Shown: positions 26,718 through 34,601 of the stretch, in pieces
How the letters are laid out: each line of letters starts with the position of its first letter
How positions within the stretch are numbered: the stretch's first letter is position 1
DNA from: QHXQ01 sp963788965
GTDB taxonomy: Bacteria; Acidobacteriota; Blastocatellia; Pyrinomonadales; Pyrinomonadaceae
DNA length: 64,000 nucleotides
Assembly: GCA_963788965.1 (NCBI GenBank)
Contig: CAWBIK010000006.1
Coordinates: 744,001 to 808,000, forward strand
Direction: 5' to 3'
Translations under genes and position numbers: made by a program
Notes under the pieces: generated by a model
The model's database searches: none
Seen by the model: only the letters and a program-made list of their open reading frames with translations
What the model was told of the DNA's origin: nothing

Positions 26718-27467
26718 ATGAGTCTTCTGCTGGAAGGGAAGCGTGCGTTTATTTCGGGCGGCACGCGCGGCATCGGCGCAGCCCTCTGCGAAGTCTTCGC
26801 CCGCGAGGGCGCGGACGTGGCCTTCAGTTATCACACGCGCGACGACCTCGCCGAAGTTGTCGCCGACAAGATCAAAGGTCACGGGCGACGCACGCACGGC
26901 TTCAAAGTCTCTGTAACGGATCGCATCGGGATGAAACGCGTGACGCGCCAGTTGGTCGAAGAGTGGGGCGGCATAGATGTGCTGGTGAACAACGCCGCCA
27001 TCAATCGCGGCGACAACTTTGCCACCACGACCGACCGTGCGTGGGACGAGGTTATTAACACGAACGTCAACAGTCTGTTCGCCGTCACCAAACCGATCTA
27101 CAAGCAGATGATCCGCCAGCGCAAAGGTGCGATCCTCAACATCACCTCCATCGGCGCGATCCGCTCGCTGCCGACCTCCGTGCATTACGCGACTTCAAAG
27201 GCCGCGATGATCGGTTTCACCAAGTGCCTATCGCGCGAGGCGGGCGCTTTCGGCGTCGCCGTCAACGCCATCGCCGCCGGAATCTTCGACACAGACCTTG
27301 CCCACACCTTACCCGAACATCTGCTCCAGATGCATCAGTTCTGGGTGCGCCGCGAAGGCTTCGGCCGGCCCGCCGAACTGGCCGAGATCGCATCCTTCCT
27401 CGTCAGCGACCGCAACAGCTTCATGAACGGCGAAATCATTATCGTAGACGGCGGTGCGGTGACGTAA
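26718..27467 (+). CDS. SDR-family oxidoreductase (FabG-like)
   Basis: 249 residues, normal length for the classical SDR family. The Rossmann motif GGTRGIG is at residues 14-20, NNAAINRGDN at about 94, the catalytic Ser in ILNITSIGAI and Tyr-x3-Lys in HYATSKAAMIG. The C-terminus SFMNGEIIIVDGGAVT is typical of 3-oxoacyl-ACP reductases, but many SDRs with other substrates share it. It probably uses NADP(H), as an Arg follows the Gly motif. It lies 90 bases after the glycolipid glycosyltransferase and may belong to the same lipid pathway (inference). Confidence 0.88.
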   Translation: MSLLLEGKRAFISGGTRGIGAALCEVFAREGADVAFSYHTRDDLAEVVADKIKGHGRRTHGFKVSVTDRIGMKRVTRQLVEEWGGIDVLVNNAAINRGDNFATTTDRAWDEVINTNVNSLFAVTKPIYKQMIRQRKGAILNITSIGAIRSLPTSVHYATSKAAMIGFTKCLSREAGAFGVAVNAIAAGIFDTDLAHTLPEHLLQMHQFWVRREGFGRPAELAEIASFLVSDRNSFMNGEIIIVDGGAVT

Positions 27468-27474
27468 ACCGGGC

Positions 27475-27539
27475 TTAACCACCAAGGCACGAAGACACGA
27501 AAGAAGGCTTGACAGTTGCTTTCGTGTCTTTGTGGTTGA
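27475..27539. repeat. Family A hairpin repeat, copy 2
   Basis: Left arm TTAACCACCAAGGCACGAAG (27475-27494, continuing to GACACGAAAG), right arm CTTTCGTGTCTTTGTGGTTG. It directly follows the SDR stop codon and can act as terminator. Confidence 0.82.
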
Positions 27540-27687
27540 AAATTCTTGGAACTGAAATCGAATTTCATTTTTAAGTCTAGCTATTTCAACATTTAGCTTG
27601 ACAGTTACAGGGGTGAAGACTAATATCGCGGCACGATAGCGTGGTGACGATAACAGCATAAGCGTAAAACTTGCGGAGGGGTGAAGG

Positions 27688-28149
27688 ATGGCAAACGAGA
27701 AGCTGATTGAGAGTTTGAACCGGGCACTCGGCCTTGAGCTTGGGGCGGTGATTCAATACATGCAGCACAGTTTTCTGGTGACCGGCATCGAGCGCGAAGT
27801 CTACAAGTCTTATTTTCGCAGTCAGAGTAAAGAGTCGCACGGGCATGCGCGCACGTTGGGCGATAAGATCGTTGCGCTGGGCGGCGTGCCGACGGTCGAG
27901 CCGGGCATGATCAGGCAGTCAACCGATCTCGGCGAGATGCTCAAACAAGATTTGACGATGGAGCGTGAAGCTCTGGCCGCGTACATGGTCGCCTGGGAAG
28001 CGTGCGGCGAACAGGAACTCCCGACGCGCTTCATGCTCGAAGAGCGCATCGCCAACGAGCAACTGCACGTCGAAGAATTAGAGAAACTGACCTCCGAGCG
28101 GCAGGCAAGCATCACGAAAGAGAAGATCACACTGCGGCAGGTAGGGTGA
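27688..28149 (+). CDS. bfr: Bacterioferritin / ferritin-like diiron protein
   Basis: 153 residues forming a four-helix ferritin-like protein. Likely diiron ligands are Glu17 (LGLELGAVIQYMQH), Glu49 with His51/His53 (KESHGHA), Glu in LTMEREALAAY and Glu/His in NEQLHVEELEKL. It stores or detoxifies iron in the cytoplasm. Start is supported by GCGGAGGGG upstream of ATG 27688. A heme-binding Met as in classical bacterioferritin is not obvious, so it may be a non-heme member. It stands alone, with a hairpin repeat right after its stop. Confidence 0.85.
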   Translation: MANEKLIESLNRALGLELGAVIQYMQHSFLVTGIEREVYKSYFRSQSKESHGHARTLGDKIVALGGVPTVEPGMIRQSTDLGEMLKQDLTMEREALAAYMVAWEACGEQELPTRFMLEERIANEQLHVEELEKLTSERQASITKEKITLRQVG

Positions 28150-28268
28150 AGCAGTAAGCGGTAGGCAGTTAAAGACAAGCGAAAGGCCGTTGGTTGAATG
28201 ATCCTCGCTATCATGTGAGGTCGAATCAACCAGCGGCCTTCTGTCTTACTGCCTACTTTTTGCTTACT
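28150..28268. repeat. Family B hairpin (GCAGTAG words), copy 1
   Basis: Outer arms GCAGTAAGCGGTAGGCAGT (28151-28169) and ACTGCCTAC...GCTTACT (28249-28267); inside lies a second inverted repeat, AAGGCCGTTGGTTGA with TCAACCAGCGGCCTT. It separates the convergent bacterioferritin and hypothetical genes. Confidence 0.8.
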
Positions 28269-28563
28269 TGACCATCGGCAGTTGAATAATCTTCGCGGGT
28301 GCGGCGTGCTCGTCTGCATCGGCGTGTTGGCGGATGAGGCGATGGCGCGCGACCGTGAGCGCGCGGTGCAGTTCGTCAGCCTGCGCGGCGTCGAGGCGCA
28401 ACGTTTTCTGACAGCACCAGCCAAGCCCGTCGGTCCAAGTGGATGCGCGCAAGACGACCTCTGTCATGTCGTCGTGCTGTTCAAGCGCGACCTCGATCTT
28501 ATGCTCCGGTTGCGCCGGCTTGAGTCCATGAACTGCGTTGTTGCTTTGCACTGATGACTCCAA
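28264..28563 (-). CDS. Small hypothetical protein
   Basis: A 99-residue protein, not recognised. The middle part (KIEVALEQHDDMTEVVLRAS, then TWTDGLGWCCQKTLRLDAA and QADELHRALTVARHRL) has the composition of a real folded protein, with a beta-rich start and one amphipathic helix. It has a CC pair and no signal peptide. The ATG at 28563 is preceded by an AT-rich stretch that can hold its promoter. The start of the hairpin at 28150-28268 overlaps its 3' end. Function unknown. Confidence 0.65.
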   Translation of the reverse strand: MESSVQSNNAVHGLKPAQPEHKIEVALEQHDDMTEVVLRASTWTDGLGWCCQKTLRLDAAQADELHRALTVARHRLIRQHADADEHAAPAKIIQLPMVK

Positions 28564-28664
28564 AAATTGCGTATATGATTGAGCGTTGGGTGAAATTGAA
28601 AACCAATTTCAAAACTATTATGCGAGGCGAACGGGTTTTCTGTCAAGTGATTTTTTCGGGGCGG

Positions 28665-28724
28665 GAATTAACCACAAAGACACGAAACTGATCCTTTGTG
28701 GCTTCGTGTCTTTGTGGTTAATTC
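28665..28724. repeat. Family A hairpin repeat, copy 3
   Basis: Perfect 22-bp arms (28665-28686 and 28703-28724) containing AACCACAAAGACACGAA, loop of 16 bases. The right arm contains the stop codon of lpxD (28718-28720). Confidence 0.9.
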
Positions 28725-29774
28725 TTATCTGCGGAACTGTTGACCAACGAACGGACACGTTCTTCAAGCGAGCGGAGGGCGCGTTGCATGTCGCCGAGGC
28801 GGCGGAAGGCTGCGGTCGCGCGCAGCCACTCGCGGTTGTCGAAAGCAGGAATGCCGGAGATGACTTTGCCGGGTGCGACGTTGTGGCTGGTGGCGCTCTT
28901 GGCGGTCAGCACCGCGTCGTCGCCGATGGTGAGATGACCGGCGACGCCCGCTTGACCTGCGAGGATGACGCGGCGGCCGATTTGTGAGCTACCGGCGAGG
29001 CCAACCTGCGCGCAGATCAGCGCGTCTTCGCCGACCGTGCAGGAATGACCGATCTGCACGAGGTTGTCGATCTTCGCGCCGCGCCGGATGCGCGTCTCGC
29101 CGACCGACGCGCAGTCAATCGTCGTCCCAGCGCCGATCTCGACATCGTCTTCGACGACGACCCGGCCCGTCTGCGGAATCTTCAACCAGCGGCCCTCTTC
29201 GTCCTTCGCATAGCCGAACCCGTCCGAGCCGACGACGACGTTGTTGTGTATGACGACGCGCGCGCCGATCTGTGTGCCTGCGCGCAACGCCACCCCGGAA
29301 TGAATGATGGAATCAGCGCCCACCCTTACGTCGTCATAGATCGTCGCATGCGGATAGATATGGACACCCTCGGCAAGCACCACGTTGCGCCCGACGACGG
29401 CACACGCGCCGACGTGCGCCGATTCATGCACGCGCGCCGAACCGTCGATCATCGCGGACCGGGTGGATGAAAGGTTCAACGCGTGGCTCAGGGTGAAACA
29501 GACGCAGGGCGCGCGTGTAAGCGAGATATGGATCGCGCGCGCGCAGGACGGCGATCTCGCGGCCCGGCTCGACGCCTTCTGCGAGGTAGACGGCCGAGGC
29601 GCGCGTTGTGCGGACGCGCGGCGTGTAGCGCGGGTTCGAGAGAAAGGTGACGTGCCCGGCTTCGGCTTCGTCGAGGCCGGCCGCGCCTTTGATCTCAAGT
29701 TCCGTCTGGTCGCCCGCAGCTTCGAGTTGTGCGCCGGTGGCGTTGGCAAGTTCCGAAAGTTTCATGACCTTCAT
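28718..29774 (-). CDS. lpxD: UDP-3-O-acylglucosamine N-acyltransferase (one frame break)
   Basis: The N-terminal domain begins MKVMKLSELANATGAQLE (ATG 29774, or 29765 for MKLSE) and continues GAAGLDEAEAGHVTFLSNPRY to EPFIHP. Near 29457-29463 one extra base shifts the frame; removing it gives IHPSAMIDGSARVHESAHVG, the exact family junction. The rest is the left-handed beta-helix of hexapeptide repeats with DGFGYAKDEEGRWLKIPQTG, the catalytic His region NLVQIGHSCTVGED and GKVISGIPAFDNREWLRA. LpxD adds the second 3-hydroxyacyl chain in lipid A synthesis, so the organism should make lipopolysaccharide. The stop lies in a hairpin repeat. Confidence 0.88.
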
Positions 29775-29791
29775 TAATCTAACCCGGCGCT

Positions 29792-30130
29792 TCAACCGGA
29801 CGTTTGCAGCATCAGGAAATAACCAAGCAGCGCCGTGACGATGTGCGCTGCGAGTAGGATGAACAGCAGTTTACGCGGCCATGAGTTTGAATTACTGCGT
29901 TGCGCCAGTAACACATATGCGGGGTATTGCAACAGGGCGATGAGAATGAAAATTGGATTGTCCTTGAGCAGATCGCCGACGACATAAGCGTAAGGGAACA
30001 AGGCCGGGAACGCGCTCATCAAGCGACAGTCGCCGTGCCCGACGCCGCAAGCCCCGATGGCTAACAGCGCGACCGCCGCCGGGATGACGAACGAAAGAAT
30101 CAGCAGCACGTAAAACTTCTGTCGAGTCAT
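29792..30130 (-). CDS. Small membrane protein, unknown
   Basis: 112 residues with three to four hydrophobic segments: MTRQKFYVLLILSFVIPAAV at the N-terminus, FALFPYAYVV-like and NPIFILIALLQYPAYVLL in the middle, LLFILLAAHIVTALLGYFLM at the end. Two cysteines (ACGVGHGDC) lie in the first loop and could form a disulfide. No family recognised. It lies between priA and lpxD on the same strand, 18 bases before the lpxD start, so it may be cotranscribed with lpxD. Confidence 0.75.
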   Translation of the reverse strand: MTRQKFYVLLILSFVIPAAVALLAIGACGVGHGDCRLMSAFPALFPYAYVVGDLLKDNPIFILIALLQYPAYVLLAQRSNSNSWPRKLLFILLAAHIVTALLGYFLMLQTSG

Positions 30131-30193
30131 GCGCGAAGTAAAGTTGGCCGCGTAAAGTCGTTAGCGTTTACATCGAACTGGCGCGGTCGGCAC

Positions 30194-32692
30194 TCACATC
30201 AAGTTCACCGGGTCTATTTCTACATTGACTGTGTGCAGGCCGCAACCGCGCTCCGCGGCTTCGGCGAGTGCCATGTCGAGTACGGCGCGCATGCGCGTGC
30301 GGTTGCGAGCTTTGACGAGCAACTGTATGCGATGTTCTCCGCGTAGGCGTGCGAGCGGCGCGGGCGCGGGGCCGAGCACACGACAGACGCGGTCTGTGTT
30401 TGCTTCGTCGAGCGCACGCCGCAACTCGGCTGCTGTCGTTTGCGCGCGCTCCAAGTCGGGGCAATGCACCAGCAGCGAAGCGAGCGCGACGAAGGGCGGG
30501 TAGCTTAAATTTTTTCGATAGCCAATCTCTTCGGCGTAGAAGCCATCGTAGTCCTGCGCGCAGGCGTGGCGCAGTGCGTAGTGGTGCGGGTGGAAAGTTT
30601 GGATGAGCACGCGCCCCGCGCGCTCGCCGCGACCCGCGCGCCCCGCAACCTGCGTGAGCAGTTGAAACGTGCGCTCGGCGGCGCGAAAGTCTGGTAAGCC
30701 CAAGCCAGCGTCAACTGAGACAACGCCCACAAGCGTCACGTTCGGAAAGTCGTGACCTTTAGCGATCATCTGTGTGCCGACGAGCATGTCGAGTTCGCCC
30801 GCGCCGAAACGCAGGATGGCCTGCTCATAAGTATGCCGCCGCGCGGTTGTGTCGCGGTCGAGGCGCGCGATGCGGAGCGTGGGGAAACGTTCGCGTATGA
30901 TCTCTTCGATCTGCTCTGTGCCTTCGCCGACGTAATGTATGTATTGGCCATTGCAGGCGGGGCATTTATCGGGCGGGCGCTGGCGGAAGTTGCAGTAGTG
31001 ACAGATCAGCGCGCGCTCGTGCCGATGAAACGTCAACGTCACGTCGCACTGTGGACACTGCACGCGTTCGCCGCACGAGCGGCACAGTACGAAGCTCGAA
31101 TAACCGCGCCGGTTCAGTAACACGATGGCTTGTTCGCCGCGTTCGTGCGTCTCGGCAATCGCGGTCATCAGTTCATCAGCCAAGACCTGATACTTGCCCG
31201 CGCGCGCGAAGACCTCGCGCATGTCAACGATCTCGACGCTGGCCATTGCGCGCCCCGCCACACGAGTCGGCAGATGCAAGTAGTGATACTTGCCCGCGCG
31301 CGCGTTATGAAACGATTCGAGCGAGGGCGTGGCCGATCCGAGCACGACGACTGCGCGCGCCTTATGTGCGCGCACCACGGCCACGTCGCGCCCGTGATAG
31401 TAGGGCGACTCTTGTTGCCGGTAAGAGCCTTCGTGTTCTTCGTCCACGATGACGACGCCGAGGTTCGTGACCGGCGCGAACACGGCCGAGCGCGTGCCGA
31501 TTACCACGCGCGCCGCGCCGCGCCGGATGCGACTCCATTCGTCGTAACGCTCGCCCGTCGTCAGCGACGAATGCAGGATCGCAACTTCGCTGCCGAAGTG
31601 CGCCCGCAAGCGACGCGAGAAGACGGGCGTGAGCGCAATCTCCGGCACGAGCATCAGCGCCGAGCAGCCTGCGTCGAGCGCCGCGCGCATCGTGCGTATG
31701 TAGATTTCAGTCTTGCCGCTGCCCGTGACGCCGTGCAACAAGAACGCGGCATAAGCGCGCCGGCTCAAGGCCGCTTCGATCTCGTCGAGCGCAACGCGCT
31801 GCTCGTCGGTCAACTGCAAAGACTCCGCTTCAGGCAAGACGGCGTGCGCGAGCGGGTCGCGGCGCACTTCGCGCACAACCGTTCGCACAACGCCGTGCCG
31901 CTCAAGCGTCGCCACGGCCGAAGCACTTGCATGGGCCGTCGTGAGCAACTCGGCAAAGAGCATCTCGCCTTCGTGCGCGATCAAGGCATCGACCACGCGC
32001 TGCTGCGCGGCGGTCAAAGCACGCGCCGCGCCGTTGCTATGCGCTTCAAGCGGGAGCAGGCAGACCGCCTTGCGCCGCTTCGCCCGCGCGCTCGCCGTGC
32101 GCGCACGTTGCACGACGCGCAGCCAACCGGCCCGATCAAGTTCGCGCGTGATCGTGAGCGCGCGCGTCCGGCCCGTCAGTTCACAGACGCGCAGCAAGGT
32201 CGTCTCGCCTTCGTCGGCGACAAACTGTAAGACGCGCGCCTTCGCGGTCTGCAACTGGCGCGTGGGCAGCCGCGCCAACTCGTCGCGCCCCTCCGCCGTG
32301 ATCGTCAACACCTGTTCGACCGCCGCGTTCAACCCGGCGGGCAGCGCCGCCTTCAACACCTCGCCCCACGGCGCGGCGTAGTAGTCCGCCAGCCAGCGCG
32401 TCAACTCCAACACGTCGGGCGTCAGCAGCGGTTCGGCGTCAAGCAACTCTTCCGCTTCTTTGATCTCGCCCTCGTTCAACTCAAGCGCCGGATCAAGCGC
32501 CGCGTGCAAGGCGACGACATAACCCGTGACGAGTTTCCGGCCGAGCGGCACAAGCACACGCGCCCCGACGCGCGCATCAAGGCGCAACGCGACCGGCAAC
32601 TTGTAAGTAAACGTCTGCGCCACGCGCAAAGGCACAGCCACCTCGGCGAATTGCGGCACGGGCGCGGGGCTGGTTTCGGCGGCTGCGTTCAT
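30194..32692 (-). CDS. priA: Primosomal protein N', replication restart helicase PriA
   Basis: 832 residues. The N-terminal DNA-binding domain (VAVPLRVAQTFTYKLP) is followed by the helicase core with Walker A LLHGVTGSGKTEIYIR, the DEEH box in VVIVDEEHEGSYRQQ and ARAVVVLGSATPSLE. The zinc region has paired cysteines: CRSCGERVQCPQC and CHYCNFRQRPPDKCPAC. Then come LVGTQMIAKGHDFPNVTLV and QVAGRAGRGERAGRV. It reloads the replisome at stalled forks. ATG 32692 is well placed. Full length, no breaks seen. Confidence 0.96.
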   Translation of the reverse strand: MNAAAETSPAPVPQFAEVAVPLRVAQTFTYKLPVALRLDARVGARVLVPLGRKLVTGYVVALHAALDPALELNEGEIKEAEELLDAEPLLTPDVLELTRWLADYYAAPWGEVLKAALPAGLNAAVEQVLTITAEGRDELARLPTRQLQTAKARVLQFVADEGETTLLRVCELTGRTRALTITRELDRAGWLRVVQRARTASARAKRRKAVCLLPLEAHSNGAARALTAAQQRVVDALIAHEGEMLFAELLTTAHASASAVATLERHGVVRTVVREVRRDPLAHAVLPEAESLQLTDEQRVALDEIEAALSRRAYAAFLLHGVTGSGKTEIYIRTMRAALDAGCSALMLVPEIALTPVFSRRLRAHFGSEVAILHSSLTTGERYDEWSRIRRGAARVVIGTRSAVFAPVTNLGVVIVDEEHEGSYRQQESPYYHGRDVAVVRAHKARAVVVLGSATPSLESFHNARAGKYHYLHLPTRVAGRAMASVEIVDMREVFARAGKYQVLADELMTAIAETHERGEQAIVLLNRRGYSSFVLCRSCGERVQCPQCDVTLTFHRHERALICHYCNFRQRPPDKCPACNGQYIHYVGEGTEQIEEIIRERFPTLRIARLDRDTTARRHTYEQAILRFGAGELDMLVGTQMIAKGHDFPNVTLVGVVSVDAGLGLPDFRAAERTFQLLTQVAGRAGRGERAGRVLIQTFHPHHYALRHACAQDYDGFYAEEIGYRKNLSYPPFVALASLLVHCPDLERAQTTAAELRRALDEANTDRVCRVLGPAPAPLARLRGEHRIQLLVKARNRTRMRAVLDMALAEAAERGCGLHTVNVEIDPVNLM

Positions 32693-32817
32693 TCAGGTTC
32701 GAGTGCGGCGGCGCGGACTGGCACGGCGAGCTAAGTTAACTTGAAGCGGACAAAAATTGAAGCGACGCGTGCGCATTATTAACTGCACGCGTGAACTCGT
32801 CTGCGCAGACGTGCGTG

Positions 32818-33411
32818 TTAGCTCATGGCCAGCAGGGCGCGCACCTGCTTCATGTCTTCCCAGACCTCGCGTTTCTTTGAGGGGTCGCGGAGCAGGTAAG
32901 CGGGGTTGAAGGTCGGCATGAGTTGCGCGCCGTGATAGTCGTGAAACTGGCCGCGCATTTGCGAGATCGGTTTCTTGGTGCGGAGCAGCGCGCGTGTGGG
33001 CGTGTTGCCGAAGGCGATGACGATGCGCGGGCGCGCGGCGGCGAGTTCGCGGTGCAGGTAGGGCGTGAAGAAGTTGAGTATGTCGGGCGTCAACTCTTCG
33101 CCGGTCGAGATCATTTTGACGACGTTCGTTAAGTAACAATCTTTGCGGGGCAAGCCGATGGCGGCGAGGATGCGACCCAGCATATCGCCCGCCGGCCCCA
33201 TGAAGGGGCGACCCGTGGCGATGTCGGGCGGCCCCGGCGATTCGCCGACAACCGCTACGCGTGCGCCCGGCTCGCCTTCGCCGAAGATGAAGATGCGCTC
33301 TTTGTATTGCGGCATGCTCTGGGCGCGTTGCAACAGTTCCGCGTTGATCGCTGCGAGCGTCTCTTGCGACTCGGCCGGTTCACCAAAAAGTAATGAGTCC
33401 TGTTGCGCCAT
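32818..33411 (-). CDS. Family-4-like uracil-DNA glycosylase without the Fe-S cysteines
   Basis: 197 residues with the UDG superfamily motifs VAVVGESPGPPDIATGRPFMG (split: GESPGPPD and GRPFMGPAG), IVIAFGNTPTRALL and the second active motif MPTFNPAYLLRDPSKK. The four cysteines that hold the 4Fe-4S cluster in family 4 are absent: the N-terminal pair is replaced by QRAQSMPQYKERI, and the CRP...C segment reads VVKMISTGEELTPDILNFF. In motif 2 the usual His is Asn (FNPAYL). It is a diverged tandem copy of the gene immediately upstream on the same strand. Activity may be altered or lost. Confidence 0.83.
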   Translation of the reverse strand: MAQQDSLLFGEPAESQETLAAINAELLQRAQSMPQYKERIFIFGEGEPGARVAVVGESPGPPDIATGRPFMGPAGDMLGRILAAIGLPRKDCYLTNVVKMISTGEELTPDILNFFTPYLHRELAAARPRIVIAFGNTPTRALLRTKKPISQMRGQFHDYHGAQLMPTFNPAYLLRDPSKKREVWEDMKQVRALLAMS

Positions 33412-33419
33412 TGTCTAAC

Positions 33420-33504
33420 TAAGAAACTGGTGAGTGATGAACGATGAAGGATGAATTAACTGCTGATCAACTTTTCATTCATCATTCAATCTTCGTCGTT
33501 TCTT
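33420..33504. repeat. Family C hairpin (GATGAAT words), copy 1
   Basis: Left arm AAGAAACTGG...GATGAACGATGAAGGATGAAT, right arm ATTCATCATTCAATCTTCGTC...GTTTCTT. It fills the gap between the two uracil-DNA glycosylase genes and touches the stop of the first. Confidence 0.75.
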
Positions 33505-34540
33505 ATGTCTTGTCCGTGTCGTCCTTGATCTGATTCAAGTAGTCGCGCACCTTCTTCATGTCGTCCCACGTCTCGCGCTTCTTCGACGGGTCGCGCAGCA
33601 AGTACGCTGGATGAAAAGTCGGCATGACCTTGATGCCTTTGTAGTCTTGGAACTGCCCGCGCAGTTTGGTGATGCCTTCCTTCGTGTCGAGCAGATTCTT
33701 CATCGCGGTGTTGCCGAGCACGACGATCACGTCGGGGCGCACGATGGCGATTTCGCGCAACAGAAACGGCTTGCAGACCGCCGCTTCGGCTGTAGTCGGC
33801 GTGCGATTCTGCGACGGGCGACAGCGGTTGACGTTGCCGATGAAGATGTCCTCGCGCTTCATGCCGATGGCTTCGATGATCTTGTTGAGCAACTGCCCGG
33901 CGCGCCCGACAAAGGGGCGCGCTTGCACGTCTTCGTCCGCGCCCGGCGCTTCGCCGACGAACATCAGCCGCGCGCGCGCATTGCCTTCGCTGTTGACGAC
34001 CTGCTTGCGTCCTTCGCAACAGAGCGGGCAACGCATGCACTGCGGGCCGATGTCGCGCCACACGTCTGCCAACGTCTCGCCGGGGCGCGGCAAACTCAAT
34101 TCATCCTGCGGCGCGATCTCGCCGAACAGCGTGTCTTGCGGTGCGGGCGCAGTTGCATCGGGCAGCGGCGCGGGTCCTTTACGTCTGGCCATCTCTGCTT
34201 GCTCGCTGGTTGGGTTGGCGCTGCGTGTGGGGGGCGGCGGCGCGACGTTTCTTATCGGCGGGGGCGGTTCGATTGGCGCGCGCGGGGGCGCACGTACAGG
34301 TTCGGCCGCGCGCCGCGCTTCCGCTTCGGCGTTGCGTGTGAGCGCAGACGAACTGTGAGCATCGGCGGTCGAAGCGACGTGCGACGAGGCCGAATGTGAA
34401 CGCGACCCAGACGCATCCGCTTGCGCCTCGCCACCGGGCGCGGCGATGTGCGACACGCCAAGCTCGTGCAAATATTCAAGCTGCGCCGCGATCTCTTCGG
34501 TCAGGCTCAGCAGTTCCTTTTGTGACGCTTCATCCGGCAT
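33503..34540 (-). CDS. Family-4 uracil-DNA glycosylase with 4Fe-4S cluster and long N-terminal linker
   Basis: The start at ATG 34540 (MPDEASQKELLSLTEEIAAQ) is chosen because farther upstream the frame is the complement of coaBC. The 345-residue protein has a helical N-terminus, a Pro/Ala/Arg-rich linker (about residues 40-130), then the catalytic domain: CMRCPLC cluster ligands near residue 168, GEAPGADEDVQARPFVGRAG, NVNRCRPSQNRTPTTAEAAVC with the other two ligands, VIVVLGNTAMKNLL and MPTFHPAYLLRDPSKK with the active His. It removes uracil from DNA. A cluster-less copy follows downstream. Such enzymes are common in thermophiles but not only there. Confidence 0.9.
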   Translation of the reverse strand: MPDEASQKELLSLTEEIAAQLEYLHELGVSHIAAPGGEAQADASGSRSHSASSHVASTADAHSSSALTRNAEAEARRAAEPVRAPPRAPIEPPPPIRNVAPPPPTRSANPTSEQAEMARRKGPAPLPDATAPAPQDTLFGEIAPQDELSLPRPGETLADVWRDIGPQCMRCPLCCEGRKQVVNSEGNARARLMFVGEAPGADEDVQARPFVGRAGQLLNKIIEAIGMKREDIFIGNVNRCRPSQNRTPTTAEAAVCKPFLLREIAIVRPDVIVVLGNTAMKNLLDTKEGITKLRGQFQDYKGIKVMPTFHPAYLLRDPSKKRETWDDMKKVRDYLNQIKDDTDKT

Positions 34541-34601
34541 GCGCTCAACTAACAACCAATATCTTAACTCTAAAGAATGATCATGCTCACAACAGACCGG
34601 C

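Noticed and set aside
28150..28268. tRNA-like gene suggested by the GTCGAATCAACC stretch
   Set aside because: The stretch belongs to a long inverted repeat and no cloverleaf with anticodon arm and acceptor stem can be drawn.
31130..32230. Plus-strand open frame opposite priA
   Set aside because: Antisense shadow; priA has all family motifs across this stretch.
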